In this document: piece after piece, positions 16,653-26,160 of the stretch
Position numbering within the stretch: position 1 is the stretch's first letter
How the letters are laid out: every line of letters starts with the position of its first letter
NCBI RefSeq assembly: GCF_014650575.1
Contig: NZ_BMVF01000012.1
Coordinates: 124,001 to 188,000, forward strand
Direction: 5' to 3'
Origin: Streptomyces naganishii JCM 4654
Lineage (GTDB): Bacteria > Actinomycetota > Actinomycetes > Streptomycetales > Streptomycetaceae
Length of the DNA stretch: 64,000 nt
The notes under the pieces: generated by a model
The model's input: the letters and a program-made list of their open reading frames with translations, nothing else
Database searches by the model: none
What the model was told of the DNA's origin: nothing
Position numbers and translations under genes: made by a program

Positions 16653-17690
16653 CTACGCGCCCAGCGGGTCCAGCACCAGCGGCTCGATCCTGCCCTCCAG
16701 CATGGCGCCCAGGCCCTGGACCGCGCACACGTCCGGCCGTTCGGCGATGTGCACCGGTACGCCGGTGGCCTGGCGCAGCATCTGGTCCAGGCCCGGGAGC
16801 AGCGCGGAGCCGCCCACCATCATGATCCCCCGGTCGGCGACGTCGGCCACCAGGTCCGGCGGGCACTCGCGCAGCACGCGGTAGATGCCGTCGAGCACGG
16901 CGGTCAGCGGCGTCTGGATGGCGTCCCGTACGGCGGCGGTGTCGACCCGCACCGAGCGGGCGAGGCCCGTGGCCACGTCGCGGCCGTGGATCTCGGTGGA
17001 CGACGGGCCCTGCGGGGTGAGCCCGTTGCCGGACAGGGCGAGCTGGAGCGGCCGTACGGACTGGCTGGGCAGCATCAACTCGTGTGCGTGGCGCAGGTGC
17101 TGGACGATCGCGTGGTCGACCGCCTCGCCGCCGACCGGGATGCGCTCGGCGGTGACGATCGAGCCCAGCGAGAGCACGGCGACCTGGGTCGCCGCGGCCC
17201 CGCACACCATGATCATGGTGGCCTCGGCCCGTTCCACGGGCAGCCCGCAGCCGACCGCCGCCGCGATGAGGGTGTCGACGAGTTCGACCCGGCGGGCGCC
17301 GAGCCCGACCAGCGTCTCGATCGTGGCGCGCTGGGCCAGCGGGTCGGCGTCGTGCGGGGTGCAGGCGGCGGCCCGCAGCCGGGGCTTGCGGCGCAGGCTG
17401 CGGCGCATCCGGTCGCCGAGCAGATGGCGCAGCATGCGCTGGGCCATCTCGATGTCGACGACGGTGCCGCCGGACACCGGACGGGCCACGCGGATGTAGT
17501 CGGGGGTGCGGCCGGTCATCTTCTCGGCGAACTCGCCGACCGCGATCAGCGCTCCGGTACGGGTGTTGACGGCGGCGACCGAGGGCTGGTCGACCACGAG
17601 GCCCGCGCCCTTGACGTACACCCGGGTCCGGGCCGCTCCCAGGTCGACGGCGAAATGGCAGCGGCGCAACTGCTCCAGACTTGCGGTCAC
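16653..17690 (-). CDS. mbl: MreB-like actin homologue Mbl
   Basis: This 345-residue actin-fold protein has phosphate-1 loop AVDLGAARTRVYVKG, the central phosphate-2 region (VDTLIAAAVGCGLPVERAEATMIMVCG) and the adenosine motif IMMVGGSALLPGLDQML. In Streptomyces, Mbl works with MreB on spore-wall integrity at the inner membrane. Start GTG 17690 has GGAGG about 7 bases upstream; longer readings run into Pro-rich non-conserved sequence. No mreC/mreD genes are adjacent, as expected for the dispersed Streptomyces mbl. The ATPase loop reads GAART where canonical MreB has GTANT, a divergence typical of these paralogues. The upstream gap holds an AT-rich patch with TAAAAT on the minus strand. Confidence 0.87.
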   Translation of the reverse strand: MTASLEQLRRCHFAVDLGAARTRVYVKGAGLVVDQPSVAAVNTRTGALIAVGEFAEKMTGRTPDYIRVARPVSGGTVVDIEMAQRMLRHLLGDRMRRSLRRKPRLRAAACTPHDADPLAQRATIETLVGLGARRVELVDTLIAAAVGCGLPVERAEATMIMVCGAAATQVAVLSLGSIVTAERIPVGGEAVDHAIVQHLRHAHELMLPSQSVRPLQLALSGNGLTPQGPSSTEIHGRDVATGLARSVRVDTAAVRDAIQTPLTAVLDGIYRVLRECPPDLVADVADRGIMMVGGSALLPGLDQMLRQATGVPVHIAERPDVCAVQGLGAMLEGRIEPLVLDPLGA

Positions 17691-17974
17691 GGCAGATCCT
17701 CCCGGGTGCGCGGTCCGTGGCGGCCACCGGGCGGCGGCCTTCTTCGTCATCGTGCGCGGGCCGGGGAGCGGGCGCCTGTTCAAGGGGGCCGGGCGGGGTG
17801 CCGCTGGATGAGTGCATTTTAGGGTTATGTGCTGAATAAGCGCCAGATAAAGGGGAATCGGGGCCGGTGCGACGGCGGGAACCCGCCAGGGCGCCAAACC
17901 GCCAGCACCTCCCAACTCCCCAGCCCCACAAGGCTTCTGCCACTCTTCGCAGCACCCGACGAAGAGAGGCACGG

Positions 17975-20900
17975 ATGAGCAGAGGACCAGCCCGACGGAG
18001 AGCGGCCCTCCTGTCCGCCGGGCTCGTGATCGCCCTGCTGCCGGCCGCGCCGGCGACCGCGCGGGAGACGACCGCCGGGTCGCCGCCCACGGCCTCCGGA
18101 CCGCCGCCCACGGCCTCCGGACCGCCGCCCACGGCCTCCGGACCGCCGCCCACGGTCTCCGGGCCGCCGCCCACGGCGTCCGCGTCCGTCACTCTCGTCA
18201 CCGGCGACAAGGTCACCGTCACCGGCCTCGGCGGCGGCCGCCGTACCGTCACCGTGCGGCGGCCCCCGGGCGCCACGGGAGCCGTGCGCACCCGCACGGT
18301 GAACGGCGACATCAGCGTCGTACCGGACGAGGCGCTGCCCTATCTGCGGGCGGGCCGCCTGGACCGGCGGCTGTTCGACGTGAGCGCGCTGATCCGGCAG
18401 GGGCTCGGCGACGCGAGCACCGGTGAGCTGCCGTTGATCGTGACCGACGGCAGGGGCGGGGCCCTGTCGGGACTGGCCGGGGCGCGGCGGACCCGGTCCC
18501 TGGCCAGTGTGGGCGGGGCCGCCGTCGAGGCCGCCAAGGGCCGTGCCTTCTGGCGGGCGTTCACGGGGGAGCACTCCGCCGCCGGCAAGGTGTGGCTCGA
18601 CGGGCGGGTGCGGGCCGTCATGGCCGAGAGCAACGCGCAGATCGGCACACCGGCCGCCTGGGACGCCGGGCTCACCGGCAAGGGCGTCACCGTCGCCGTC
18701 CTGGACACCGGCGTGGACGCCGCCCACCCGGACCTCACCGGCCGCGTCCGGGTGGCCAAGGACTTCACCGGCGGCGGCGACACCGCCGACCGCGACGGCC
18801 ACGGCACCCACGTCACCTCCACCGTGGGCGGCAGCGGCGCTGCCTCCGGCGGCAAGGAGAAGGGGGTCGCGCCGGACGCCACGCTCGCCGTCGGCAAGGT
18901 GCTCGGCGACCAGGGGTCCGGCAGCGAGTCGCAGATCATCGCCGGGATGGAGTGGGCCGCGCGGGACGTGCGCGCGCGGATCGTCTCCATGAGCCTCGGC
19001 TCCACCGAGCCCAGCGACGGCACCGACCCCATGGCGCTGGCCGTCGACACCCTCTCCAGACAGACCGGCGCGCTCTTCGTCGTCGCCGCCGGCAACACCG
19101 GCGCTCCCTCCTCCATCGGCTCGCCCGGCGCCGCCGACGCCGCGCTCACCGTGGGCGCCGTCGACTCCGCCGACCGGGCCGCGTACTTCACCAGCGCCGG
19201 ACCGCGCGCCGGCGACGACGCCCTCAAGCCCGACCTCGCGGCCCCCGGCGTGGACATCCTCGCCGCCCGCTCCCAACTCGCCCAGGGCAGCGGCTACTAC
19301 ACCACCATGAGCGGTACGTCCATGGCGGCGCCCCATGTCGCCGGGGCCGCGGCGCTGCTCGCGCAGGAGCACCCCGACTGGGACGGCGCCCGCCTCAAGG
19401 ACGCGCTGATGTCGACGTCGAAGCCGCTCGACGCCTCCGCCTACCTGCTGGGCGCGGGCCGGGTGAGCGTGCCCGACGCCGTGCGCGCGGGGATCACCGC
19501 CACCGGCAGCGCCGACCTCGGCTTCCTGCGCTGGCCCTACCCGGCGGACAAGCCGGTGACGAGGACCCTGACGTACACCAACTCCTCCGACGCGGCGGTG
19601 CGGCTGAGCCTCGCCGTGCGGGGCGCACCGGACGGCGTGGCCACGCTCGCCGACTCCGCGCTCACCGTGCCCGCGCACGGCACCGCCACCACCACGGTCA
19701 CCGGCGACGGGACGAAGGCCCCGGTCGGCGAGACCAGCGGGCAGATCGTCGCCTCGGCCGACGGGACGCCGGTCGCGCACACCGTGTTCGGGCTGGTCAA
19801 GGAGGACGAGCGGTACACGCTCACCGTGCACGTCAAGGACCGCACGGGCGCCGCTGCCGCCGCCGACGTCACCGTGCAGCGGCTCGCCGCCGGCGCCGAT
19901 CCCGGCACGGAGCACGCCGGTGACTCGGGCACCCTGCGGCTGCGGCTGAAGCCGGGCACGTACAGCCTCACCACCTTCCTCGATGTGCGCGGCAGCCACG
20001 GCGCCGACTCCCTCGGCCTCGGCTTCCTCGCCGCACCCGAGGTCGTCCTCGACCGGGACCGCGAGGTCACCCTGGACGGCCGCGGGCTGCGGGAGATCAG
20101 GGCCGCCGTCGCCCGCCGCACCGAGACGCGGCAACTGCTCATGGAGTACGACCGCGACGCCGGCGGCTCGGACCTGTCCGAGGCGGTCCAGGTGCCGGTG
20201 ACGTACGACAGCGTCTTCGCCGCGCCGACGCGGAAGGTCACCCGGGGCGGCTTCGAGTACCGGACGGTGTGGCGGCTCGGCAAGCCGCGGCTGGAGGTCA
20301 GGGGGATCGGCGAGGCGGTCGCGCAGTCCGGCGGCACGCTGATCGAGGGACGCAGCCGGCTGCCGCTCGTCGACACCGGCGACGGCGACTTCGCCGGGAA
20401 GGACGTGCGGGGCAAGGCGGTGCTGGCCCGGCTCGCCGACGGCGCCGAGCCGGCCGCGCTCGCCCGGGCCGCCCAGGACGCGGGCGCGAAGGCGCTGTTC
20501 GTGACCGACGACGCGCCCGGGCGGCTCAGCGCCTGGTGGGGCACCGACGACAACGCCGACCGGCCGCTGCAGATCGCCACCGTGAACCAGGCGGACGCGG
20601 CCCGGCTGCGCGCCACCGGCCGGGTCGACATGACGGGGACGCGCGACACCCCGTACGTCTACGACCTGGAGCAGGGCCACCGGGGCGCGATCCCCGACCA
20701 CGACCTCACGTACGCGCCGGACGGGCGCGAACTCGCCACCGTCCGGGCGAGGTTCCACGCCGTGCGGCCGGTGTCCCAGGCGTCCCCGGCGTCCGGCGGC
20801 GAGTTCCGGTACTCGATCACCGGCACCTTCCCGGTCGGCATCGGCTTCCAGGAGCGCATCGACTACCCGGCCGTACGCACCGACTACGTCTCCGCCGGTC

Positions 20901-21691
20901 CCGGCAGGCTCTGGCAGGAGTCGGTGACGGTCGGCGACGCCACCCTGGAGGAGCGCGGCGGGCTGGTCCGCTACACCGGAGGATCGCACCCGGTGCTCGA
21001 CTGGTTCGGTCCCGTCTGGCACCCCTGGCTCGGCACCGGCCTCGGCTGGGGACAGCAACGGCAGGGAAACCAGCTGCGGTTCGACGCGCCCGGCTGGGGC
21101 GACTCGGGACCCGACCACACCGGTTTCGGGGACGTCTGGAGCCAGGACAGCGGCATGACCCAGACCACGTCCCTCTACACGGACGGCCGACTGACCGACC
21201 AGCGGTCCGACTCGACCGCCTACGCGTGGGACGCGCCCGCCGGTGAGCACACGTACCGGCTCGTCACGGACACCGCGCTGGACGCCGGCCGGTGGCGCCT
21301 CGCGAGCCGGGGGCACGCGGAGTGGACCTTCCGCTCCTCGGCCGCCCCGCAGGACCGCTGGACGACGCTGCCCCTGATCAACCTCGCCTTCGGCGTCGGC
21401 ACCGGCCTCGCGGGCGACGTGCGCGCCGGCGGCCGCGTGCGCGTGGGCCTGCACGCGGAGTACGTCGCGGGAGCCACGGGGACCGGGACCGTCGGCGGGG
21501 GCCGGCTCGAGGTGTCGTACGACGAGGGCGCGACCTGGCGGCCGGTGGCGCTCACCGGCCGGGACGCCACCTGGCGGGGCACGCTGACCGTGCCGCGCGG
21601 CGCCGCCTCGGTGTCGCTGCGCGCTTCGGCGGGCGACGACCGGGGCGGCTTCGTGCGGCAGGAGGTCATCCGGGCGGTGGGGGTGCGGTGA
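17975..21691 (+). CDS. Large secreted S8 family subtilisin-like protease
   Basis: This 1238-residue exoprotease starts at ATG 17975 with AGAGG upstream. Residues 1-30 are a Sec signal peptide (RRRAALLSAGLVIALLPAAPATA). A tandem GPPPTAS linker (36-69) leads into a propeptide-like region. The catalytic domain holds Asp244 (AVLDTGVDAAHPDL), His276 (DGHGTHV), oxyanion Asn374 (AAGNTG) and Ser449 (SGTSMAAPHVAG). A long C-terminal part includes a PA-like region (about residues 800-880) and beta-rich domains. The size matches the large Streptomyces subtilases that digest extracellular protein. Its 3' end overlaps the convergent carboxyltransferase gene by 26 bases. Confidence 0.93.
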   Translation: MSRGPARRRAALLSAGLVIALLPAAPATARETTAGSPPTASGPPPTASGPPPTASGPPPTVSGPPPTASASVTLVTGDKVTVTGLGGGRRTVTVRRPPGATGAVRTRTVNGDISVVPDEALPYLRAGRLDRRLFDVSALIRQGLGDASTGELPLIVTDGRGGALSGLAGARRTRSLASVGGAAVEAAKGRAFWRAFTGEHSAAGKVWLDGRVRAVMAESNAQIGTPAAWDAGLTGKGVTVAVLDTGVDAAHPDLTGRVRVAKDFTGGGDTADRDGHGTHVTSTVGGSGAASGGKEKGVAPDATLAVGKVLGDQGSGSESQIIAGMEWAARDVRARIVSMSLGSTEPSDGTDPMALAVDTLSRQTGALFVVAAGNTGAPSSIGSPGAADAALTVGAVDSADRAAYFTSAGPRAGDDALKPDLAAPGVDILAARSQLAQGSGYYTTMSGTSMAAPHVAGAAALLAQEHPDWDGARLKDALMSTSKPLDASAYLLGAGRVSVPDAVRAGITATGSADLGFLRWPYPADKPVTRTLTYTNSSDAAVRLSLAVRGAPDGVATLADSALTVPAHGTATTTVTGDGTKAPVGETSGQIVASADGTPVAHTVFGLVKEDERYTLTVHVKDRTGAAAAADVTVQRLAAGADPGTEHAGDSGTLRLRLKPGTYSLTTFLDVRGSHGADSLGLGFLAAPEVVLDRDREVTLDGRGLREIRAAVARRTETRQLLMEYDRDAGGSDLSEAVQVPVTYDSVFAAPTRKVTRGGFEYRTVWRLGKPRLEVRGIGEAVAQSGGTLIEGRSRLPLVDTGDGDFAGKDVRGKAVLARLADGAEPAALARAAQDAGAKALFVTDDAPGRLSAWWGTDDNADRPLQIATVNQADAARLRATGRVDMTGTRDTPYVYDLEQGHRGAIPDHDLTYAPDGRELATVRARFHAVRPVSQASPASGGEFRYSITGTFPVGIGFQERIDYPAVRTDYVSAGPGRLWQESVTVGDATLEERGGLVRYTGGSHPVLDWFGPVWHPWLGTGLGWGQQRQGNQLRFDAPGWGDSGPDHTGFGDVWSQDSGMTQTTSLYTDGRLTDQRSDSTAYAWDAPAGEHTYRLVTDTALDAGRWRLASRGHAEWTFRSSAAPQDRWTTLPLINLAFGVGTGLAGDVRAGGRVRVGLHAEYVAGATGTGTVGGGRLEVSYDEGATWRPVALTGRDATWRGTLTVPRGAASVSLRASAGDDRGGFVRQEVIRAVGVR
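18080..18181 (+). repeat. 21-bp coding minisatellite (GPPPTAS) in the protease gene
   Basis: About five tandem 21-base units encode SPPTAS followed by four GPPPTAS-type heptads (one TVS). Units are nearly identical at DNA level, so copy number probably varies between strains. They form a flexible Pro-rich spacer after the signal peptide. Confidence 0.85.
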
Positions 21692-23048
21692 CCGCGCCTT
21701 CGTCGTGGCCGGCGATGCCCCGCACCACCCCCAGGGCGAGCAGGTCCTGGGGGCGCACGCGGAGCTCGCCGGCCGTGGCCGGCGCCTGCTCCGGCGGGCG
21801 CTTGAGGATCGCGGCGGCTAGCTCGGGCGCTATCACCGAGAAGTAACTGTCCGGCGTGGCCCAGGTGTCGCGGGGCGAGGCCAGGGCGAGGGCGCCGCCG
21901 GAGCCGCCCTCGCCGATCACCAGCGTGGTGACGGGCGTACGGGCCTCGGCGACCGCGGCGAACAGGTCCGCGATCGCGGCCCCGGCGCCCTGCCGCTCGG
22001 CCTCGGCGTCGTTCGCCGCGCCCGGGGTGTCCACCAGGGTCAGCACCGGGATGCCGAGCCGGTCCGCGAGCCGCACCAGCCGGGCGGCGGTGCGGTACCC
22101 GGCGGGCCGGGTCGCGGTGCCGGTCTGCGCGGCATAGGCGATCGTACGTCCCTCACGCTCGCCGAAACCGCACAGCATCCCGTCGTCCCGCCCGCCGCAC
22201 CGGTCTCCGGAGATCGCCGCCCGCTGCTCGAAGTACGCGTCGAGATACCGCTCGGCGCGCGGCCGCTCCGGGGCGCGGGCCCGCCGGACGGCCTCCCAGC
22301 CGGTGGCGGGCAGAGCGGTGCGCGTGGCGGTGTCCGGTGTGGGCAGGGCGTGCGGTGGCGGGGCGCCGGTCGCCGACGGGGTGGTCAGGAGGCGGAGCCA
22401 CAGGGCCAGGGTGGCGCGGAGTTCGCCGGGGGGCACGATCGCGTCCGCCGAGCCTGCCGCCAGCTGGGCCTCGGCGGTGTAGGCAGCCGGGTCGGCGCCG
22501 GCGGGCCGGACGCGGGAGCCGGCGAAGCCGATCTGGGCGCCGGGCAGGGCGAGGACCACGTCGGCGCCCGCGCCGAGGGTGGCCCAGCCGCCGCCCGTGG
22601 TCGGGTCGCGCACCACCGCGATCTGGGGCAGCCCGGCCGCCCGGGTGAGCGCGGACTGGCGGGCCACGCGCTGGAGCTGGGTGAGCGCGAGCATGCCCTC
22701 CTGCATCCTGCTGCCCCCGGTGGCGACCAGCGGGACGACGGGCAGGCGGTGCTCGCGGGCGTGGACGTACGCCGACTCCAGGCGGTCGCCGGTGCGTTCG
22801 CCCAGCGAGCCGCCGAGGAAGCCGAACTCGAAGGAGACCAGCACCGCCCGGGTGCCGCCGACGGTCGCGGTGCCGCACACCACCGACTCCCGCTCGCCGG
22901 TGCGTTCGGTGGCGCGGGCGCGCGCGGTGTCGTAGCCCCGCCAGCCGAGCGGGCCGTCCGGCTCCGAGTGACCGGCAGGATCCGGGAGTTCGGTGAAGTC
23001 GTCGGTGACGAGGGCGAGGGCCTGCCGGGCGGTGAGCCGCTCAGCCAT
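21666..23048 (-). CDS. Acyl-CoA carboxylase carboxyltransferase (fused beta/alpha type)
   Basis: This 460-residue protein contains two crotonase-like carboxyltransferase lobes. The N lobe has GGTRAVLVSFEFGFLGGSLGERTGDRLESA, then GGSRMQEGMLALTQ (the acyl-CoA oxyanion region). The C lobe has LVDTPGAANDAEAERQGAGAAIADLF and EGGSGGALALA, as in AccA. It thus resembles AccD fused to AccA and lacks the AccD zinc finger. The family moves a carboxyl group from biotin to acetyl- or acyl-CoA. ATG 23048 overlaps the matB stop by 8 bases, so both are co-translated. Together they suggest a dedicated malonyl-CoA supply, although no biotin carboxylase or BCCP is nearby. Confidence 0.87.
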   Translation of the reverse strand: MAERLTARQALALVTDDFTELPDPAGHSEPDGPLGWRGYDTARARATERTGERESVVCGTATVGGTRAVLVSFEFGFLGGSLGERTGDRLESAYVHAREHRLPVVPLVATGGSRMQEGMLALTQLQRVARQSALTRAAGLPQIAVVRDPTTGGGWATLGAGADVVLALPGAQIGFAGSRVRPAGADPAAYTAEAQLAAGSADAIVPPGELRATLALWLRLLTTPSATGAPPPHALPTPDTATRTALPATGWEAVRRARAPERPRAERYLDAYFEQRAAISGDRCGGRDDGMLCGFGEREGRTIAYAAQTGTATRPAGYRTAARLVRLADRLGIPVLTLVDTPGAANDAEAERQGAGAAIADLFAAVAEARTPVTTLVIGEGGSGGALALASPRDTWATPDSYFSVIAPELAAAILKRPPEQAPATAGELRVRPQDLLALGVVRGIAGHDEGAVTAPPPPG

Positions 23049-24486
23049 GGGGCAGCGCCCGCTTCATGATCTTCCCCATGTCGTTGCGCGGGAGCGCGTC
23101 GAGGAGACGGACGGCGCGGGGCCGTTTGTGCGGGGCGAGCCGCCGGGCCACGTGGTCGGCCAGCTCCTCGGCGCCGGGCGGCGACTGCGGGTCGGCCGGC
23201 ACGATCCAGGCGACGACGCGCTCCCCGAGGTCGGCGTCCGGCTCCCCGGTGACGGCCGCCTCCCGCACGCCCGGATGCTCCAGGAGCGCGTTCTCGATCT
23301 CGCCCGCGCCGATCTTGTAGCCGCCGCTCTTGATCAGGTCGGTGGCCTTGCGGCCGACGATGCGGACGTAGCCGTCCGGGTCGCGCACCGCCATGTCACC
23401 GGTGCGGAAGAACCCGTCGGCGGTGAACGCGGCGGCCGTCGCGTCGGGCCGGTTGAGGTACTCGGTGAACAGGTTCGGGCCGCGCACCTGGATCTCGCCG
23501 ACCGTCTCCCCGTCGTACGCCGTCAGGGCCGTGCCGTCCTCCTCCACCAGCCGCAGTTCGACCCCCGGCAGCGGCACGCCCACCGTCCCGGCCCGCGCCT
23601 CGCCGTCGGCGCGGACGCTGGTGTTCATCAGCGTCTCCGTCATGCCGTACCGCTCGATCACCCGCCGCCCGGTCGCCGCCGCGATCCGCTCGTGGTCGTG
23701 CACGGGCAGCGCGGCGGACCCGGAGACCAGCAGCCGGGCGCCGGCGAGCGCCTTCGCCAGCGCCGGGTCGCCGGGCAGCGCCTCCGCGATCCGGTGGTAC
23801 ATGGTCGGCACCGCGAACAGCATGGTCGCCCCGGTGCTCAGCTCCCGCGCCACGCCCTCGGTGCCGAACCGCCCCAGGTGCCGCACGGCCCCGCCGCGCC
23901 GCAGCGGCCCGAGGACGCCGAGAACCAGCCCGTGCACATGGAACAGCGGCAGGCCCTGCACGAGCACGTCGTCCCCGGTCCACTGCCAGGCGTCGGCGAG
24001 CGCGTCCAGCGTGGTGGCGACGGCCCGGCGCGGGATGACGGCGCCCTTGGGCGGACCGGTGGTGCCGGAGGTGTAGACGACCAGGGCCGGGTCCTCCTCG
24101 CCCGCGTGGCCGTCGGGCAGCGGCGCGGTGGCGCGCACGTCGACGTCCACCCGCTCCAGTGCGGCGAGCACGGGCGGCAGTTCGGCGCCGGGGGCCGCGA
24201 GCACCAGCGAGGGCGCGCTGTCGGCCAGGATGTGCCCGAGCTCCTTCTCGCCCGACCTGGGGTTCAGCGGCACGGCGGCCACCCCGGCCAGGAGCACGCC
24301 CACCACCGCCACGGCCGTCTCCAGCTCCGGCGTCGCCCACACGGCGACCCGCTCCCGGCCGGCCACCCGCCGCCCGACGGCCCCGGCCGCCGCCGCGAGC
24401 CGCGCGTACGTCAGCGACCGCTCACCGAACCGCAGGGCGACTCGCTCGCCGGGGTCTTCCGTCAGGGCGGGAAAGAGCAAGGACAC
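23041..24486 (-). CDS. matB: Malonyl-CoA synthetase (malonate-CoA ligase)
   Basis: This 481-residue ANL-superfamily ligase has the P-loop YTSGTTGPPKG, the motif RYGMTETLMNTS, the hinge motif around TGDMAVRDPDGYVRIVGR, and the catalytic C-terminal Lys in LPRNDMGKIMKR. MatB converts malonate or methylmalonate, CoA and ATP to (methyl)malonyl-CoA in the cytoplasm, feeding polyketide and fatty-acid synthesis. The short length and RYGMTET box match MatB rather than acetyl- or long-chain CoA ligases. Start GTG 24486 is preceded by GGGAG. The overlap with the downstream carboxyltransferase makes a two-gene operon. From memory this corresponds to the characterised S. coelicolor SCO2444. Confidence 0.88.
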   Translation of the reverse strand: MSLLFPALTEDPGERVALRFGERSLTYARLAAAAGAVGRRVAGRERVAVWATPELETAVAVVGVLLAGVAAVPLNPRSGEKELGHILADSAPSLVLAAPGAELPPVLAALERVDVDVRATAPLPDGHAGEEDPALVVYTSGTTGPPKGAVIPRRAVATTLDALADAWQWTGDDVLVQGLPLFHVHGLVLGVLGPLRRGGAVRHLGRFGTEGVARELSTGATMLFAVPTMYHRIAEALPGDPALAKALAGARLLVSGSAALPVHDHERIAAATGRRVIERYGMTETLMNTSVRADGEARAGTVGVPLPGVELRLVEEDGTALTAYDGETVGEIQVRGPNLFTEYLNRPDATAAAFTADGFFRTGDMAVRDPDGYVRIVGRKATDLIKSGGYKIGAGEIENALLEHPGVREAAVTGEPDADLGERVVAWIVPADPQSPPGAEELADHVARRLAPHKRPRAVRLLDALPRNDMGKIMKRALPHG

Positions 24487-24659
24487 GCGAGGACTCCCTG
24501 TGAACTCGTGCGCGGGCGGTGGAACTCGCGCGCGGGCGGTGGCGACACCACCGTTCCTACCCCACCCGCACCCGCTTCGGTCGCCGCCGGAGGTTGACTC
24601 CGGTCACAGCCGTCTGAACTGATGTACGAGCCGAAACTCCCGACGAGAGGAAACCCGCC

Positions 24660-25541
24660 GTGCTCCGCGTCGCGCTCGCCACCTACGACCCCGGAGCGCA
24701 ACCGCACCGGGACCGTGACCTGCCCGTGCTGACCGAGGCGCTCGCGGACGCCGGGGCCGAGGCGGTCGCGGTGCCCTGGGACCGGGAGGGCGTCGACTGG
24801 GGCCGCTTCGACCTCGTCCTCATCCGGTCCACCTGGGACTACACCTGGCGCATGGCGGAGTTCACCGAGTGGCTGGAGCGGTGCGCGAAGGCCACCCGGG
24901 TCGCCAACCCGGCCGACGTGGTGCGCTGGAGCACCGACAAGCGCTACCTCGTCGACCTCGCGGCGGCCGGGGTGCCCGTCGTGCCGACCAGCTGTCTCGC
25001 GCCCGGCGACGAGCTACGGCTGCCCGCCGACCGCGAGTTCGTGGTCAAGCCGGTCTTCGGCGCCGGCGCCCGCTTCGCCGCCCGATACGCGCCGGGAGAG
25101 CGGGACAGGGCGGCCGCGCAGGTGGCGCGGATGCACGAGGAGGGGCTGACCGCGATGGTGCAGCCGTACCTCACCCGCATCGACGTCAGCGGGGAGCGGG
25201 CGCTCCAGTTCTTCGGCGGCCGGCTGCTGCACGCCAGCCGCAAGCGTGCCGTGCTGGCGCCCGGGACCGCCTACGACGCGGCCAAGGTCGCCCACCCCGG
25301 CGTGGAGCCGTGGGAGCCGGCGCCCGCCGAACTCGCCGTGGCCGAGCGGGCGCTGGCCGCCGTGCCGGGCGGCGGCTCCGGGCTGCTGTACGCCCGCGTG
25401 GACCTGGTGGACGGGGACGACGGCGAACCGAGGGTGATGGAACTGGAACTGGTGGAGCCCAACCTGTTCCTGTGGCTGCACCCCGCGTCCCTGCCCCGGG
25501 TGGTCCGGGACGTGCTGGCCGCGGCCGGTGCCGTCAGCTGA
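24660..25541 (+). CDS. ATP-grasp domain protein
   Basis: This 293-residue ATP-grasp ligase-like protein starts at GTG 24660 with GAGAGGAA upstream. The N-terminal pre-ATP-grasp fold has the diagnostic RSTWDYTWR. The ATP-binding segments are EFVVKPVFGAGARFAARY (phosphate-binding Lys), MVQPYL and the C-terminal metal-site motif VMELELVEPNLFL with Glu/Asn ligands. It resembles RimK/glutathione-synthetase-like proteins and the cycloserine ligase DcsG. Those proteins join a carboxylate to an amine through an acyl-phosphate. The substrate is unknown. It is divergent from matB and overlaps the convergent hypothetical gene by 8 bases. Confidence 0.82.
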   Translation: MLRVALATYDPGAQPHRDRDLPVLTEALADAGAEAVAVPWDREGVDWGRFDLVLIRSTWDYTWRMAEFTEWLERCAKATRVANPADVVRWSTDKRYLVDLAAAGVPVVPTSCLAPGDELRLPADREFVVKPVFGAGARFAARYAPGERDRAAAQVARMHEEGLTAMVQPYLTRIDVSGERALQFFGGRLLHASRKRAVLAPGTAYDAAKVAHPGVEPWEPAPAELAVAERALAAVPGGGSGLLYARVDLVDGDDGEPRVMELELVEPNLFLWLHPASLPRVVRDVLAAAGAVS

Positions 25542-26160
25542 TCCGCGTCCGCTGGAGCAGACCCCAGGTGAACTCGGCCACGACCTGCCGGGGCGTCCCG
25601 TCCGGGTCGGGGGCCGTGAACGCCAGGCCCCAGCGGGTGGGCGCGGTGCCCTCCAGGGGGCGGGCCGGGGCGAAGGCGCGGGCGGCCTCGTCGACCGTGC
25701 AGGACCAGGGGACGAGGTCCGCGGTGGTGCGCAGGCGCGGCGGCTCGGCATCCGGGGCGCGCACCAGCCACTCGTTCCAGACCTGCCCGTCCGGTCCTGC
25801 CAGCACCTCGAAGCGCAGGCCCGGCCACAAGGGCAGCCGCCACTGACGGGCCTCGCAGTCCAGGTCGCCCACGCGGCGCGCGGTCGCCGACTCCGGTTCG
25901 CCGAGCACGGAGCGGTAGCGGGCGGCGGCGCGGCGGCCCTTGGGCGAGTGCAGCATGGCCTGCCAGCGCTTGTTGGCGTCCCGCATCCGCGCGAGGGAGA
26001 CGCCCAGTTCACGGCGGGCGTCCTCCACCAGGTCCGGGTTGTGGTCGGCCATGCGGCGCAGCAGCACCAGCTGGAGGTCGAGGGCGGTGAAGGGGACGTG
26101 GGCCTTGGCGGGGCGCTCAGCTGGTCCCCTGGCGGGGCGCTTTCCGGAGGGCGTCGGCAT
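25534..26160 (-). CDS. Conserved hypothetical protein, last gene of the glycan cluster
   Basis: I start at ATG 26160 (MPTPSGKRPARG), which has GAGGAT about 9 bases upstream; a further in-frame ATG lies at 26175. The 208-residue product is soluble, basic at its N-terminus, then mixed alpha/beta with Trp-rich motifs (CEARQWRLPLWPGLRFEV and VWNEWLVRAP). No domain is recognised. It overlaps the upstream FkbM gene by 44 bases, so it is the promoter-distal member of the nine-gene overlapping cluster, but it may be functionally unrelated. Confidence 0.65.
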   Translation of the reverse strand: MPTPSGKRPARGPAERPAKAHVPFTALDLQLVLLRRMADHNPDLVEDARRELGVSLARMRDANKRWQAMLHSPKGRRAAARYRSVLGEPESATARRVGDLDCEARQWRLPLWPGLRFEVLAGPDGQVWNEWLVRAPDAEPPRLRTTADLVPWSCTVDEAARAFAPARPLEGTAPTRWGLAFTAPDPDGTPRQVVAEFTWGLLQRTRIS

